Shown here: positions 53,075-61,494 of the stretch, piece after piece
Layout: each line of letters starts with the position of its first letter
How positions within the stretch are numbered: the stretch's first letter is position 1
Assembly (NCBI GenBank): GCA_900545025.1
Contig: UQXH01000010.1
Coordinates: forward strand, 1 to 64,000
Direction of reading: 5' to 3'
Length of the DNA stretch: 64,000 bases
From: an uncultured Phascolarctobacterium sp.
GTDB taxonomy: Bacteria > Bacillota > Negativicutes > Acidaminococcales > Acidaminococcaceae
The notes under the pieces: model-generated
Database searches by the model: none
The model's input: the letters and a program-made list of their open reading frames with translations, nothing else
What the model was told of the DNA's origin: nothing
Program-made: the position numbers and the translations under genes

Positions 53075-54366
53075 GCCAGTACCTCCACTCTGCCGCCTGC
53101 CTGCGCGTAATCCTGCCAGAAGTCAGGATAGGACTTGGACACGCTGGCAGCTCCCGTCAGGACGAAGGGCTCGGCACATACCGCTGCCGCAATCGCCAGG
53201 CTCATGGCAATGCGGTGGTCGTTCCAGGCATCTACCTGGGCGCCGCCTTGCAGTCCCTGCGGGCACCCTTCGATAACAAGTCCGTCAGGCAGTTCCGTAA
53301 TCTTTGCTCCCAGTTTATTCAGCTCACAGGTCATGGCTGCCAGACGGTCACATTCCTTGATACGCAGCCTTGCCGCATTAATAATCCTGGTCGTACCTGC
53401 GCTTACTGCTGCCAGCACCGTCAGTACGGGGATGATGTCAGGACAGTCCGCAGCGTCAATAACGCAGCCCGATGTGGCGCTGCCTGCTGCGATAACGCCG
53501 TCAGCCTGCCCGGTAAGTCTTGCTCCCATCTGCCGCATAATCTCCAGCACGGCGCGGTCTCCCTGCAGAGAATCCGCCTCAAGGCCCATACTGCTCACCT
53601 GCTCGCCCAAAGCTCCTGCCACCAGCCAGAAGGCTGCCTGTGACCAGTCGCCTTCCACATTGCTGTTTTGGGGTATGTAATGCTGCCTGCCCGGTATTTT
53701 ATACAGCCTGTGGCCGTTATTTTCTATTTTGATACCGTATTTTGCCAGGCAGCTCAAAGTCAGATTAACATAAGATGCGGATTCCAGCGGCGAAGTTATT
53801 TCCAGCACGGAATCGCCGTCCAAAAGCGGCAAAGCAAAAAGCAGGCCGCTGACATACTGGCTGCTCACATCACCCGGCAGCTGATACTGCCCCGGTTTCA
53901 GCCTGCCATTAACAGTCAGCGGCAGCTGCCCACCATCAGTACTGTAGGCAAGCTGCTGCCTGTCAAAAATATCATAATATGCCTGCAGCGGGCGACTCAC
54001 CAGTCTGCCATGTCCGGTAAGGGTAAATGGCCTGCCCGTGAGCGCCGCCAGCGGGATGATAAAACGCAGCGTCGAACCTGATTCACCACAGTCTGCGCCG
54101 CCGGCAACCGGTTCCAGTATACCGCTGCCCGTAACGCGCAGCGCCGTACGTCCGGCAAAACGGCTGGGAACATCTGTTATTTCTACCCCCAGCGCCTGCA
54201 GACAACGGCAGGTAGCTTCAATATCTTTCGACATGCTGATATTGTCGATAACGCTGGTGCCTTGCGCCAGACCTGCGCAGATGATTTCTCTGTGCCCCAT
54301 GCTCTTAGATGAAGGAATATGTATCTGTCCGTTAAACTTTGTCGGTGCAATCCGTACCTTATCCAT
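53071..54366 (-). CDS. aroA: 3-phosphoshikimate 1-carboxyvinyltransferase (EPSP synthase) AroA
   Basis: Joins shikimate-3-phosphate and PEP. The 431-aa protein shows PSSKSMGHRE, DCGESGSTLRFIIPLAAL, the KECDRLAAM-type motif (RIKECDRLAAMTCEL) and DHRIAMSLAIAA. DCGESGSTLR has the DxGxxGTxxR-like loop with Ser in place of one residue, a class II-like feature; glyphosate response cannot be judged by eye. Confidence 0.96.
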   Translation of the reverse strand: MDKVRIAPTKFNGQIHIPSSKSMGHREIICAGLAQGTSVIDNISMSKDIEATCRCLQALGVEITDVPSRFAGRTALRVTGSGILEPVAGGADCGESGSTLRFIIPLAALTGRPFTLTGHGRLVSRPLQAYYDIFDRQQLAYSTDGGQLPLTVNGRLKPGQYQLPGDVSSQYVSGLLFALPLLDGDSVLEITSPLESASYVNLTLSCLAKYGIKIENNGHRLYKIPGRQHYIPQNSNVEGDWSQAAFWLVAGALGEQVSSMGLEADSLQGDRAVLEIMRQMGARLTGQADGVIAAGSATSGCVIDAADCPDIIPVLTVLAAVSAGTTRIINAARLRIKECDRLAAMTCELNKLGAKITELPDGLVIEGCPQGLQGGAQVDAWNDHRIAMSLAIAAAVCAEPFVLTGAASVSKSYPDFWQDYAQAGGRVEVLA

Positions 54367-54369
54367 AAT

Positions 54370-55434
54370 CTACCCCAAATACTCCGGCAGCTGCTGCCAG
54401 TCTATTTTCAGCAGCTTGCCGCTGCCAATCTTTTCCAATATTACCAGCGTCATAGCGCTGCCCTGTTTCTTCTTATCTCTGCCCATGACCTGCAGCAGCT
54501 CCTGCCGCGGCGCATCCGCAGAGGTGGGCAGGCTGTATTTTGCCAGCAGCTTTGCCAGCCGCTCTGCCGTACCGGCTTCTGTAATCCCCATAGCTTCGGT
54601 ACGCAGCGTCAGCTGATACATACCTATAGCGACGCCTTCCCCGTGGGTATAGCCGCTGTAGCCGTAATACTGCTCAACAGCGTGTCCCAGGGTATGTCCG
54701 AAATTCAGCAGCATCCGCAGTCCCGTATCAAACTCATCCTGCTCCACAATACGCGCTTTAATGGCGCAGCAGTCGGCAATAATGTCTTCCGCTGCCGCCA
54801 GAAGCTGTCCGTCATCTGTACAGGCTTCCAGCGCGGCAAACAGTTTGGCATCGCTGATGCAGCCGTATTTGATTGCCTCGGCCAGTCCGTCATGCAGAAA
54901 GCGCACCGGCAGGGTCTGCAAAAGCTGCGGGTCGATATAGACAGCTTTGGGCTGATAGAAGGCACCGGCAAGATTTTTGCCTGCCGCAAGATCTACCGCC
55001 ACCTTGCCGCCGACGCTGCTGTCTATCTGTGCCAGCAGCGAGGTAGGTATCTGCACAAAAGCGATGCCGCGCATATAGCTGGCAGCCGCAAAACCGCCCA
55101 GGTCGCCGGTCACACCGCCGCCCAGAGCGATGAGCACGTCGCTGCGGGTAAGTCCCAGCTGCGCAATTTGCTCCAGTACGGAAGCCAGCATCTGCATATT
55201 CTTGCTCTGCTCTCCCGCCGGAATGATTACCTGCGCCGCCTTGAGCCCCGCTGCTTCCAGACTCTGCTGCAAAATGCCGCCATACAGCGGGCCTACATTG
55301 CTGTCGGTAACAATGACCGCCTGCCGTGCCTTCGGCAGCAGCGCACGTACCCTGCCGCCTACCTGCGGCAACAGACCTGCGTCTATCTCTATGTCATAGG
55401 CCTTGGGCCCCAAATCAACGTGAATCTTCCTCAT
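54370..55434 (-). CDS. aroB: 3-dehydroquinate synthase AroB
   Basis: Converts DAHP to 3-dehydroquinate with catalytic NAD and a divalent metal. The 354-aa protein has ALGGGVTGDLGGFAAASYMRGI, VPTSLLAQIDSSVGGKVAVDL-type residues and the metal motif GHTLGHAVEQYYGY with later HGEGVAIGM. It follows tyrA with a 1-bp overlap and precedes aroA by 3 bp. Confidence 0.97.
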   Translation of the reverse strand: MRKIHVDLGPKAYDIEIDAGLLPQVGGRVRALLPKARQAVIVTDSNVGPLYGGILQQSLEAAGLKAAQVIIPAGEQSKNMQMLASVLEQIAQLGLTRSDVLIALGGGVTGDLGGFAAASYMRGIAFVQIPTSLLAQIDSSVGGKVAVDLAAGKNLAGAFYQPKAVYIDPQLLQTLPVRFLHDGLAEAIKYGCISDAKLFAALEACTDDGQLLAAAEDIIADCCAIKARIVEQDEFDTGLRMLLNFGHTLGHAVEQYYGYSGYTHGEGVAIGMYQLTLRTEAMGITEAGTAERLAKLLAKYSLPTSADAPRQELLQVMGRDKKKQGSAMTLVILEKIGSGKLLKIDWQQLPEYLG

Positions 55435-56306
55435 CAGTACAGTTCCTTTCTGCGTGCAGCCGCCCTGCGCATCATTTCATGCAGCTGCTTTCCGTCGCCG
55501 TCGCGCAAAGCGTCGCGCCATAATTTTAGCTGGCTGATATATTCGTCTATCTTATCGGCCACGGCTTCCTTATTGCTCAAAAACAGCAGCGTCCACAAAT
55601 CTGGATTGATGTCTGCCACCCTTGTAGCATCGCGAAAGCTGCCGGCCACAAAAAAAGGGGTCTTGTCGCTGTAAGACTGGCTGTTGATAAGCGCTACCGC
55701 TGCCGCATGGGGCAGATTGCTGGTATAGGCGATAATACCGTCATGCTCCTGCGGCGTAACCCGCACCGTATGGCGGCAGCCCAAAGCCAGTGCAAACTGC
55801 TCCAGCCAGCAGGCTGCCTGCTCCGTATTATGACGGTCAGGCACCACGATATAATTCGCTCCCTGGAAAATTGCCGCATCCGACATGGCAAAGCCGCTGC
55901 TCTGCCTGCCTGCCATAGGATGACCGGAAATAAATTCCATCCCTGGCGCCAAGAGTGCCTGCACCCGCGCAGGCAGATCGCCTTTTACGCCCGCCACGTC
56001 CGTAAGCAGCACGCCCGGCTTAAAAAAGCCTGCATTTGCTTTGACAAAGCTTTCCACCGCATCGGGATACAGCGCGCAGATAATTACATCCGCCTCGGCC
56101 AATGTGCTGTCGCCGGCTGTAAGCGCCACATCTAAAAGACCTTGCTCCACTGCCTGACGCAGCACCTTTTCCTCTCTGTCGATGCCGATAATCCTGCGCA
56201 CCTGCAATTTACGCAGTGCCTTGACGTAGGAGCCGCCGATAAGTCCGACGCCCACTACCGCAAAGCACAGTTTCTGCCAATCCGTATTCCAAAACCCCTC
56301 AGTCAT
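55434..56306 (-). CDS. tyrA: Prephenate dehydrogenase TyrA
   Basis: NAD-dependent conversion of prephenate to hydroxyphenylpyruvate for tyrosine. The 290-aa protein has VVGVGLIGGSYVKAL (Rossmann loop), SGHPMAGRQSSGF and the active-site region. It lacks both a fused chorismate mutase and a C-terminal ACT domain, so feedback by tyrosine must act elsewhere, perhaps at the leader. RBS GAGGTGG precedes the ATG. Confidence 0.95.
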   Translation of the reverse strand: MTEGFWNTDWQKLCFAVVGVGLIGGSYVKALRKLQVRRIIGIDREEKVLRQAVEQGLLDVALTAGDSTLAEADVIICALYPDAVESFVKANAGFFKPGVLLTDVAGVKGDLPARVQALLAPGMEFISGHPMAGRQSSGFAMSDAAIFQGANYIVVPDRHNTEQAACWLEQFALALGCRHTVRVTPQEHDGIIAYTSNLPHAAAVALINSQSYSDKTPFFVAGSFRDATRVADINPDLWTLLFLSNKEAVADKIDEYISQLKLWRDALRDGDGKQLHEMMRRAAARRKELY

Positions 56307-56367
56307 TTTTCCACCTCATCTGCCCTACTTCCATGCTACACTTTCTCTGTCAAACTTTATTGATACT

Positions 56368-56376
56368 ATTATACCA
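56368..56376 (-). promoter_or_regulatory. Possible internal promoter before tyrA
   Basis: The 81-bp gap after aroF contains TGGTATAAT (extended -10) on the minus strand, with no strong -35. It could give attenuator-independent expression of tyrA onward. Confidence 0.4.
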
Positions 56377-56387
56377 TACTGCTTTTC

Positions 56388-57401
56388 TTACAGGTCACGT
56401 CCTACAATCTGGGCAATGCCTTTCAGTTCGCCCATCAGACGGGCAAAGCGTTCCGGCTTCAAGCTCTGGGCGCCGTCGCACAGTGCGTGTTCAGGATCGT
56501 TGTGCACCTCGATAAGCAGGCCGTCAGCGCCTACTGCTACCGCAGCCTTAGCCAGCGGCTCTACCATCCACCACATACCGGCAGCATGGCTGGGGTCTAC
56601 CACGACCGGCAGATGGCTGAGTTTTTTCACTGCCGGGATAGCGCTCAGATCCAAAGTATTGCGGGTATAGGTTTCAAAGGTACGGATACCGCGTTCACAC
56701 AGAATAACATTGTCGTTGCCGCCTGCCATGATGTATTCGGCGGACATAATCCATTCTTCAATAGTTGCGGAAAGTCCGCGTTTGAGCAGGATGGGCTTGC
56801 GTGTCTTGCCCAGCTCTTTGAGCAGCTCGAAGTTCTGCATGTTGCGCGCGCCTACCTGGATCAGGTCGACATCTTCCACAAAGCGCTCAATCTTATCAGC
56901 GGACATAATCTCCGTAACTATGGGCAGTCCGGTTTCTTCCTTAGCCGCTTTCAGATAATCAAGGCCCAGTTCTTTCAGTCCCTGGAAAGAGTATGGGGAA
57001 GTACGGGGCTTGAAAGCGCCGCCGCGCAGCATGCTGGCGCCACCCAGCTTAACGGATTTGGCTACCTGGATAACCTGCTCAGCGCTCTCAACAGAACACG
57101 GGCCCGCGATAACCTGTATCTTGCGCCCGCCTACCGGCACGCCGCAGACATCGACGACGCTGTCCTCAGGATGGAACATACGGTTGGCGCGCTTGAACGG
57201 CTCCTGCACGCGCATTACCTTGTCTACGCAGTCGTTAACGCGCAGCAGATTCATATCCAGAGTACTGGTATCGCCGATAATGCCGAAGATAGTCATGTTA
57301 AGACCATTGATTTCATTGATTTGGAAGCCCTGCTGCTCCAGATTTACCTTTATTTTTGTTTTGACATCCTCCGGTGCACCCGGTTTGAAAACTATGACCA
57401 T
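56388..57401 (-). CDS. aroF: DAHP synthase, type I-beta with N-terminal regulatory domain
   Basis: First step of aromatic synthesis, condensing PEP and erythrose-4-phosphate. The 337-aa protein has an N-terminal ferredoxin-like regulatory domain (about 1-65), then the catalytic barrel with AGPCSVESAEQV, GGAFKPRTSPYSFQG and VDPSHAAGMWWMV. This is the Thermotoga/Bacillus type, in which the N-domain senses Tyr/Phe or prephenate. First structural gene of the aro operon, with AAAGGAGAGG upstream of the start. Confidence 0.96.
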   Translation of the reverse strand: MVIVFKPGAPEDVKTKIKVNLEQQGFQINEINGLNMTIFGIIGDTSTLDMNLLRVNDCVDKVMRVQEPFKRANRMFHPEDSVVDVCGVPVGGRKIQVIAGPCSVESAEQVIQVAKSVKLGGASMLRGGAFKPRTSPYSFQGLKELGLDYLKAAKEETGLPIVTEIMSADKIERFVEDVDLIQVGARNMQNFELLKELGKTRKPILLKRGLSATIEEWIMSAEYIMAGGNDNVILCERGIRTFETYTRNTLDLSAIPAVKKLSHLPVVVDPSHAAGMWWMVEPLAKAAVAVGADGLLIEVHNDPEHALCDGAQSLKPERFARLMGELKGIAQIVGRDL

Positions 57402-57464
57402 TTTTACCTCTCCTTTATCAATACCTGTTAAAGCCTATCAGTAATTATTTATCCTGCACTGCAT

Positions 57465-57496
57465 AATAAAAGCGGACCCTCGTAAGAGAGCCCGCT
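57465..57496 (-). terminator. Attenuator terminator in the aro leader
   Basis: 11-bp stem (57471-57481 with 57486-57496, two G:U pairs on the transcript) with a 4-nt loop, followed on the minus strand by TTTTATT. It lies between the Phe/Tyr leader peptide and aroF, so it must be controlled for the operon to be transcribed. Confidence 0.8.
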
Positions 57497-57523
57497 GTAA
57501 AACGCAAGGTTACGATGATATAC

Positions 57524-57670
57524 TCAAATACCACCCGGAAGGCATCTATTTACGATGGAACTGCTGTATGAATTTTGGCATGCAAAAAATCCGGTGCTAA
57601 AGTAAAAGCTAAAGACCGGTGCAAAATAAAAGCCGTATTCAATTGCAGTTTTCTTCAACATAGATTCCAT
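57524..57670 (-). CDS. Phe/Tyr-rich leader peptide of the aro operon (48 aa)
   Basis: This reading frame is too short for routine gene calling. It starts at ATG 57670 with AGGTGAG 6 nt upstream and ends at TGA (57524-57526), 27 nt before the attenuator terminator. Residues 12-29 read YGFYFAPVFSFYFSTGFF: seven Phe and three Tyr in 18 residues. This is the hallmark of a ribosome-stalling leader peptide like E. coli pheL or the pheST leader, in front of an operon that makes Phe and Tyr precursors. Starvation for charged Phe or Tyr tRNA would stall the ribosome and prevent terminator folding. The codon pattern is seen directly; the mechanism is inferred. I found no clear antiterminator pairing by eye. 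Confidence 0.75.
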   Translation of the reverse strand: MESMLKKTAIEYGFYFAPVFSFYFSTGFFACQNSYSSSIVNRCLPGGI

Positions 57671-57720
57671 TTTTCTCACCTGCAAGATAAATAATTAAGC
57701 ATCAAAACTTGATTACGCAA

Positions 57721-57749
57721 ATTTTACCGCTTTTAGATTATCCCGTCAA
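57721..57749 (-). promoter_or_regulatory. aro operon promoter
   Basis: Minus strand TTGACG (57744-57749), 17 bp, TAAAAT (57721-57726). Predicted start near 57714 gives a leader of about 310 nt before aroF. Confidence 0.8.
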
Positions 57750-57806
57750 CAAAAACACTCTATTTTTTTTATTCTTACTAATTTACACTTTTAACTGTAA
57801 ATTATA

Positions 57807-58553
57807 TTACATTAACACCGCTTTCATCCCGCTGTACAGCATACCTATCGCGCCGCCGCAGACGATAAGCAGGGACAGCCGCCGAAAAAGCTGCTGGTTA
57901 AGCTTATAAAACAGCTGCTCGCCCAGCCACCAGCCCAGCAAAAGCGCAGCCAGGCTGTATAATAAACTGCCCTGTTCTACAGCGACATACTGCATCGTAC
58001 CGGCTAAATAGCTGCCAACAAGCATCAAGGTACCGTTTAACCCAAAGCACCAGATCATATTGGCGCGCATTAAGTCCTTTTCCATATTCTCGTTCAGAAA
58101 ATATAACACCAGAGGCGGCCCGCTGACGCTGGTTGCCGAGCCGAAGAAGCCGCTCAGGAAACCCGCAGCCAGCCTGCCCAGCGTCTTATTATTTATCTTG
58201 AAGTCTATCCTGCGTCCCATGAGGAAGGTTGCCGCCAGCAGAATAACGCCGAGAAAGATTTCCAGCTGCTCGATGCTGATGACTTTCAGCGCCACGCTGC
58301 CCGGCACAATGCCCAGCAGACTGCCAAAGGTTACCAGGAGGACCGTATCCCACTCAAAATTACGGCGATTGCGCATCATGGTAATCACACGCAGGACAAA
58401 ACCTGCCAATAATACCAATACAACAGCTTCCTTGGCATCCATAAAGAGAGATAAAAGCGGCGTAGCCACCAGGGCAAAGCCAAAGCCGGACACGGTGGCA
58501 AAAAAAGAAGCAAGGAATACTACGCAAGCTGTCAGCAGCACGACTGTTTCCAT
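57807..58553 (-). CDS. TSUP-family (TauE/SafE) permease
   Basis: Putative anion or sulfur-compound transporter. I place the start at ATG 58553, after GGAGGG. The 248-aa protein has about eight helices in two repeats, including FFATVSGFGFALVATPLLSLFM in the first half and GFLSGFFGSATSVSGPPLVLYFL in the second. Both are TauE/SafE signatures. A terminator-like hairpin lies just upstream of its ribosome site. Substrate unknown (sulfite, sulfoacetate and similar compounds in characterised members). Confidence 0.88.
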   Translation of the reverse strand: METVVLLTACVVFLASFFATVSGFGFALVATPLLSLFMDAKEAVVLVLLAGFVLRVITMMRNRRNFEWDTVLLVTFGSLLGIVPGSVALKVISIEQLEIFLGVILLAATFLMGRRIDFKINNKTLGRLAAGFLSGFFGSATSVSGPPLVLYFLNENMEKDLMRANMIWCFGLNGTLMLVGSYLAGTMQYVAVEQGSLLYSLAALLLGWWLGEQLFYKLNQQLFRRLSLLIVCGGAIGMLYSGMKAVLM

Positions 58554-58565
58554 CTTTTCCCTCCT

Positions 58566-58603
58566 GAAAAAATACATGTACCGCCGCGATGACGATACAT
58601 GTA
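58566..58603 (-). terminator. Terminator or attenuator between cvfB and the TSUP gene
   Basis: TACATGTA (58573-58580) pairs with TACATGTA (58596-58603) around a 15-nt GC-rich loop and is followed by six T on the minus strand. It ends only a few bases before the TSUP ribosome site, so it may attenuate that gene. Confidence 0.65.
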
Positions 58604-58616
58604 GGTACATAAGCTA

Positions 58617-59504
58617 TTATTTTTTATCAGTATCTTTCAGGTAGGTCCAGCCGTCCTCCTGATAGATGCGGCCTTCCTTCATCAGATGCCCCAGCGCACG
58701 CTTGAAAGCAGCCTTGCTGATGCCAAATTTCTGCTTGATGATTTCCAGCGGCGTGCTGTCGCAGTAGGGCATCCTGCCGCTGCGTTTTACCAGGTAATTA
58801 TAGATTTCCTCAGCATCCGCAATCAGGGCATTTTCCTTCTGCAGGCGCAGTGAGATATTCAGCCTGCCATCCTGACGGATATAGGTAATGCGGCCGGTAA
58901 CCTCCTGCCCAAAATCAAGCCTGCCTCCGGGCACCTCGCTGCGGTGCAAAAACGCTAAGAAGCGCTGATTGGTAAAGATAAAGAAGCCTTCCGGCAGGAT
59001 ATTATAAATCGTACCGGTAACCTTATCGCCTACCTTGACGCCTTCAGCCGGTTTGGAAGCGCGCACCATGTCTTCTTCTACGCGCATGGTAACAGCCTGG
59101 CGGCCGCTCTTGTCACGGTACAGCTTGACCCACACCAGCTGGTCGGGGCTTACGTGACCGCGCATCTGGCTGTGCGGCAGAAAGACGCCGCGTTCCGCGC
59201 CGATGTCGACAAAGCCGCCGTCACGGGTAACACTGAGCACACGCACATAACCCAGCTGTCCTTCACGCATCTTGGGCAGCTTCATGCTGGCCGTGAGACG
59301 CTTATTGGGATCAAGATACAGATAGACCTTGACCTCGTCGCCTGCCTGTACGGGAGCAGTCTGCTGCAGCTTATGCAGCAGGATGTCGTCGCCGGTATCG
59401 CCGGTGCCTGCGTCCAGGAACGCGCCCAGCTCGCTGATACGGGCAACCTTGAGCGTTACCACATCCCCGGGACGGTATTTGACCTGTTTTTTCTGCTCAA
59501 TCAT
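58617..59504 (-). CDS. cvfB: CvfB-type S1-domain RNA-binding protein
   Basis: The 295-aa protein has three S1-like OB segments (RPGDVVTLKVARISELGAFLDAG, then GQLGYVRVLSVTRDGGFVDIGAERGVFLPHSQMR, then KVGDKVTGTIYNILPEGFFIF). A C-terminal winged helix follows (EEIYNYLVKRSGRMPYCDSTPLEIIKQKFGISKAAFKRALGHLMKEGRI). That is the CvfB/YitL layout. CvfB affects virulence gene expression in Staphylococcus; the bacterial housekeeping role is unclear. It overlaps rsfS by 4 bp. Confidence 0.92.
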   Translation of the reverse strand: MIEQKKQVKYRPGDVVTLKVARISELGAFLDAGTGDTGDDILLHKLQQTAPVQAGDEVKVYLYLDPNKRLTASMKLPKMREGQLGYVRVLSVTRDGGFVDIGAERGVFLPHSQMRGHVSPDQLVWVKLYRDKSGRQAVTMRVEEDMVRASKPAEGVKVGDKVTGTIYNILPEGFFIFTNQRFLAFLHRSEVPGGRLDFGQEVTGRITYIRQDGRLNISLRLQKENALIADAEEIYNYLVKRSGRMPYCDSTPLEIIKQKFGISKAAFKRALGHLMKEGRIYQEDGWTYLKDTDKK

Positions 59505-59854
59505 GCTTCGTTCTCCGTAAATGCTTCGGACGGAGCATCAGCCCACAGCTGTTCGATATTATAGAAATCGCGCTCTTCTTCCAGGAAGATATGAGCGACA
59601 ATATCGCCGTAATCCAAAAGTACCCAGCGGCCGTCAGCATAGCCTTCCTTATGGGCAGGGAAAACGCCCAGTTCTGCCATCTTATCTTCGATATTGTCAG
59701 CAATCGCCTTAACCAGGATATTATTGGAAGCGCTGCAGATAACAAAATAATCAGTTACCGGAGAAAGTCCCTCCATATTCAGCATCAGGATGTCCGCAGC
59801 TTTTTTATCATTAGCAAAAGCAGCTATCTTCATTGCCATTTCTTTAGTAGTCAT
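59501..59854 (-). CDS. rsfS: Ribosomal silencing factor RsfS
   Basis: Binds L14 on the 50S subunit and blocks subunit joining when nutrients are low. I place the start at ATG 59854, after GGAGGTTGATGTA. The 117-aa protein has DYFVICSASNNILVKAIADNIEDKM and GRWVLLDYGDIVAHIF, the core RsfS/DUF143 motifs. The order nadD-yqeK-LCP-rsfS is typical of Firmicutes. Confidence 0.96.
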   Translation of the reverse strand: MTTKEMAMKIAAFANDKKAADILMLNMEGLSPVTDYFVICSASNNILVKAIADNIEDKMAELGVFPAHKEGYADGRWVLLDYGDIVAHIFLEEERDFYNIEQLWADAPSEAFTENEA

Positions 59855-59878
59855 TACATCAACCTCCATGATTATATT

Positions 59879-60895
59879 TTACAGATTTACTCCTGTTGTA
59901 TCTTCTTCAGCGGCACTTTCCGTACCGTCTTCTTTCATATAAGGAATGCCCAGCTCATCCAGCGATTTATTGACGGATTCTCTGTCCGTAGCCCAGTAGC
60001 TTACGCCGCTGCTGTCGTCAAAACGTCCGTACAGCATACCGCTCTTAATCTTGTCATCGCCAAAGATTTTAAAGCTGTTAGCCGCCTTGAGCATGGTCAA
60101 AGTATTTAAATCGGTTTCCACATGCTTATCCAGCGTAGCCAGGAGATTACTGATCTGCGCTACATTCTGGATAGAAAACATCTGCTCCGCCGCAGCGCGC
60201 ATAAACTTCTGCTGACGCTGTACACGGCCGATATCGCCCAGCTCATCCTTGCGGAAACGCACATATTTGCCGGCCGTTTCGCCGTCCATATGCTGATAGC
60301 CGTGCTTTATATCAATCACCAGGTCAGCATAGGGGTCTTCATAGTACATATCGTTATCTACATAGATATCTACGCCGCCAATCAGATTGACGATATCAAT
60401 AAAGCCCTGCCAGTTAGCAAGCACATAATAATGGATGGGCACGCGCAGCAGATTGGCGACGGTCTGCTTGGCCATAACCACGCCGCCGTAGGTATAGGCC
60501 GCGTTGATTTTTTCCGGGTCACGATGCCCCGGCAGGATGACCTTGGTATCGCGGGGAATGGAAAGCACCGCCACCTGATTAGTTGCCGGGTCAAAGCTTG
60601 CCAGCAGGATTGCATCCGTACGCTTGGGCTCGCTTTCCGCTGCCTCACTGTCGCCGTCATCTATCCCCAGCAGCAGGATATTGATTCTTTCATTGAGCTT
60701 TTCATCACTGACAATCTTTTCGTCGGCGCCGATAATCTTCGCCTGTGGCGGATTTATCAGATTATCGTACACCCAGACGCTGCCCCAGAAAGCCGCCGTA
60801 AAAAAAGCGGAGAGCAGTATCAGCAAAAACACCAGCCTGCCCCAGCGCAGCTTGCGCTTTTTCTGGACAGGTCGCTTTATCCTGTTATCTTCCAT
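59879..60895 (-). CDS. LytR-CpsA-Psr (LCP) family cell-envelope protein
   Basis: LCP enzymes transfer anionic glycopolymers from lipid carriers to peptidoglycan. The 338-aa protein has a basic cytoplasmic start (KRPVQKKRKLRW), one membrane helix (LVFLLILLSAFFTAAFWGSVWVY) and the LCP domain. The domain shows RTDAILLASFDPATNQVAVLSIPRDTKV, INAAYTYGGVVMAKQTV and KYVRFRKDELGDIGRVQRQQKFM, whose Arg residues bind pyrophosphate. In a diderm its acceptor polymer is uncertain. It overlaps yqeK by 1 bp. Confidence 0.93.
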   Translation of the reverse strand: MEDNRIKRPVQKKRKLRWGRLVFLLILLSAFFTAAFWGSVWVYDNLINPPQAKIIGADEKIVSDEKLNERINILLLGIDDGDSEAAESEPKRTDAILLASFDPATNQVAVLSIPRDTKVILPGHRDPEKINAAYTYGGVVMAKQTVANLLRVPIHYYVLANWQGFIDIVNLIGGVDIYVDNDMYYEDPYADLVIDIKHGYQHMDGETAGKYVRFRKDELGDIGRVQRQQKFMRAAAEQMFSIQNVAQISNLLATLDKHVETDLNTLTMLKAANSFKIFGDDKIKSGMLYGRFDDSSGVSYWATDRESVNKSLDELGIPYMKEDGTESAAEEDTTGVNL

Positions 60896-61494
60896 TAACC
60901 TTTAAACGCTCCACATCTATCTCTGTTTTTAAACTTGCCTGCCAGCTGATTATAACCGTAGATACAGTTGGGATGAATCAAAAGATCGTATTCCAGCAGG
61001 TAACGGATGGTCTGTCCGTAAGCGCACATCATGGCTTTTTCCATATCTTCCTTCGCCAGCTGACGCATCTTATTGATGCCCGGAAAATCGCGGGTCGGCT
61101 CCAGCAGATCTGCCAGATATACAGCCATAGCCAGCGGCGTCATATCCGGCGCGCCGGTAGTATGGTACAAAATACCGTCCAGAATCTCCTTATCGGTAAC
61201 GCCGTATTTATGCTGCGCATAATATACGCCCAGCTTGGCATGCAGCAGGATGGGCTGATTCTTTTCTGTTTCATCTACCTCGATGCCCAGCTTAGCTGCC
61301 ATAGCCAGGCTTTCTCTGCCCGGCACCTCGCGGCCGCAGTCATGGAGCAGGGCAGAAATACCTACCTTCTCCCTATCCAGCCCGTGTACAGAAGCAAGCT
61401 CCAGCGCTGTTTCATAAACCGCTACCGAATGTTTAAACCGCTTCAGCGGCAGCGATTCCTTCAAAATCCTTTTCATTTCTTCAATCTTCAGCAT
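60895..61494 (-). CDS. yqeK: YqeK-type HD-domain phosphohydrolase
   Basis: Members hydrolyse diadenosine tetraphosphate symmetrically. I place the start at ATG 61494, after AGGGAAATAG; it overlaps nadD by 14 bp. The 199-aa protein has the HD-domain residues FKHSVAVYETALELA, SALLHDCGRE and HAKLGVYYAQHKYGV, with a cluster of His/Asp ligands for a metal centre. Confidence 0.95.
   Translation of the reverse strand: MLKIEEMKRILKESLPLKRFKHSVAVYETALELASVHGLDREKVGISALLHDCGREVPGRESLAMAAKLGIEVDETEKNQPILLHAKLGVYYAQHKYGVTDKEILDGILYHTTGAPDMTPLAMAVYLADLLEPTRDFPGINKMRQLAKEDMEKAMMCAYGQTIRYLLEYDLLIHPNCIYGYNQLAGKFKNRDRCGAFKG

Noticed and set aside
57527..57545. GGGTGGTA in the aro leader resembling a T-box core
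   Set aside because: Only the first part matches; the ACCGCG half is absent and no Stem I or specifier loop was recognised. The Phe/Tyr-rich reading frame explains the region better.
57780..57803. Inverted repeat AATTTACA/TGTAAATT after the TSUP gene
   Set aside because: On the minus strand the bases after the stem are A-rich rather than T-rich, so it is not a convincing intrinsic terminator.
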